Assembly (NCBI RefSeq): GCF_011390875.1
Contig: NZ_JAABRP010000019.1
Coordinates: 1 to 46,611 of the forward strand
From: Thiocapsa sp.
Lineage (GTDB): Bacteria; Pseudomonadota; Gammaproteobacteria; Chromatiales; Chromatiaceae
Reading direction: 5' to 3'
DNA: 46,611 nt
Both the position numbers and the translations under genes were made by a program. Every line of letters begins with the position of its first letter. Position 1 is the stretch's first letter. The notes below the pieces were generated by a model. That model was not told the origin of the DNA and ran no database searches. It worked only from the letters and a program-made list of their open reading frames with translations. Shown here in pieces: positions 45,777 to 46,611 of this stretch.

Positions 45777-46611
45777 ATGATAACGCCCAATCCCACCCCC
45801 TACGCCGATCTCAGCCCGGATCTCGTGCTCACCGCGATCGAGAGCCTCGGGCTGCCGACAGACGGTCGCATGCTCGCACTCAACAGTTACGAGAATCGCG
45901 TCTATCAGATCGGGATCGAGGATGCGCAGCCGCTCATCGCCAAGTTCTACCGGCCGGAACGCTGGAGCGACGCGGCCATCTTGGAGGAGCACAGCTTCAC
46001 CCGAACGCTGGCCGAGCACGAAATCCCGGCAGTGCCGCCGTCGATTATCGCCGGCCATACCCTGCACGCCTATGCCGGCCACCGCTTCTCGCTCACGCCC
46101 CGGCGGGGTGGTCGCACACCCGAACTCGACGACCCGAGCGTCCTCGAGTGGCTCGGGCGTCTGCTCGGACGCATCCATGCGATCGGCGCACTTGAGCCCT
46201 TCGCGCACCGCCCGACGCTCGACATCGACACGTTCGGCGAAGAGCCGCGGGCCTTTCTGTTGGCGCACGATTGGATCCCGAAGGACCTGCTTCCCGCCTA
46301 CAGCAGCGTCGTCGAGCAGGCGCTCGGCGGCGTGCGCGCGTGCTACGCACGCGCCGGCGCGCCGGCCTTGATCCGGCTGCACGGGGACTGTCACCGCGGC
46401 AACATGCTCTGGACGGACGCCGGCCCGCACTTCGTCGACTTCGACGACGCGCGCATGGGCCCGGCCATCCAGGATCTCTGGATGCTGCTCTCGGGCGATC
46501 GCGAGGAGATGAGCGGGCAGCTCGCCGACGTCCTGGCCGGCTACGAAGATTTCTTCGAGCTCGATTATCGCGAGCTTCATCTGGTCGAGGCGTTGCGTAC
46601 CCTGCGCATCA
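45777..46611 (+). CDS. srkA: Stress response kinase SrkA (YihE), cut at window end
   Basis: A Ser/Thr protein kinase of the APH-like fold that counters stress-induced cell death in E. coli (MazF pathway, envelope stress). From ATG 45777 about 278 residues are visible: NSYENRVYQIGIED (nucleotide loop), AKFYRPERW with the Lys, the Brenner motif RLHGDCHRGNMLW with the catalytic Asp, and HFVDFDDARMGP with the metal Asp. The C-terminal lobe runs off the window. Confidence 0.93.
   Translation, partial: MITPNPTPYADLSPDLVLTAIESLGLPTDGRMLALNSYENRVYQIGIEDAQPLIAKFYRPERWSDAAILEEHSFTRTLAEHEIPAVPPSIIAGHTLHAYAGHRFSLTPRRGGRTPELDDPSVLEWLGRLLGRIHAIGALEPFAHRPTLDIDTFGEEPRAFLLAHDWIPKDLLPAYSSVVEQALGGVRACYARAGAPALIRLHGDCHRGNMLWTDAGPHFVDFDDARMGPAIQDLWMLLSGDREEMSGQLADVLAGYEDFFELDYRELHLVEALRTLRI

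Noticed and set aside
45699-46580. N-terminal extension of the phosphoesterase to 615 residues
   Set aside because: The extra part is antisense to srkA, and a normal signal peptide starts at 45698.

Overview
The window is 46.6 kb of GC-rich, gene-dense chromosome from a gammaproteobacterium. The likeliest source is a purple sulfur bacterium of the Chromatiaceae. This rests on gammaproteobacterial gene order in two long housekeeping blocks (lepA-lepB-rnc-era-recO-pdxJ and leuCDB-asd-fimV-truA-trpFBA-accD-folC-dedD-cvpA-purF-metZ) together with a CsoS1D-type carboxysome shell protein. The genus cannot be fixed from the sequence alone. No rRNA, tRNA, CRISPR array, prophage or transposase gene was found.

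Layout. 1-4725 (all minus): a coupled glgC-like / nth-like / csoS1D run, then a methyltransferase, crcB, a DUF190 gene and the start of serS. 4726-11497 (minus): lepA, lepB, a DUF4845 gene, rnc, era, recO, pdxJ. 11934-20670: an accessory stretch with a YqhD-type alcohol dehydrogenase, pirin, azoR divergent from a LysR regulator, mtgA, an NAD-binding epimerase-like protein, an SDR without its catalytic Tyr, an HPF-like protein, a roughly 0.7 kb gap with two candidate small RNAs, and an Fpg/Nei glycosylase. 20668-25130: a lipoprotein and a type IV minor-pilin operon (pilE-fimT-pilW-pilX-pilV, no pilY1). 25424-43877 (minus): leucine, aspartate-family, tryptophan, fatty-acid, folate, purine and methionine genes around fimV. 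44081-46611: a parDE toxin-antitoxin pair, a secreted phosphoesterase and the start of srkA.

The most unusual content lies between genes. A modular palindromic repeat (two modules of about 85 bp bounded by T(A/G)AACCGCG and its complement, joined by an AT-rich linker) occurs seven times. In four cases its outermost three bases are the stop codon of the adjacent gene (pdxJ, lepA, yqhD, pilV). Two adjacent intergenic units (near 19500-19600 and 19690-19771) each carry a hairpin, a CTCCTTGT motif and an intrinsic terminator, and look like paralogous anti-Shine-Dalgarno small RNAs. The GlgC homologue upstream of csoS1D has lost its nucleotide, catalytic-Asp and sugar-phosphate motifs but keeps its beta-helix domain, which suggests a non-catalytic partner subunit.

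Gene positions and families come from reading translated sequence. No database search was possible.
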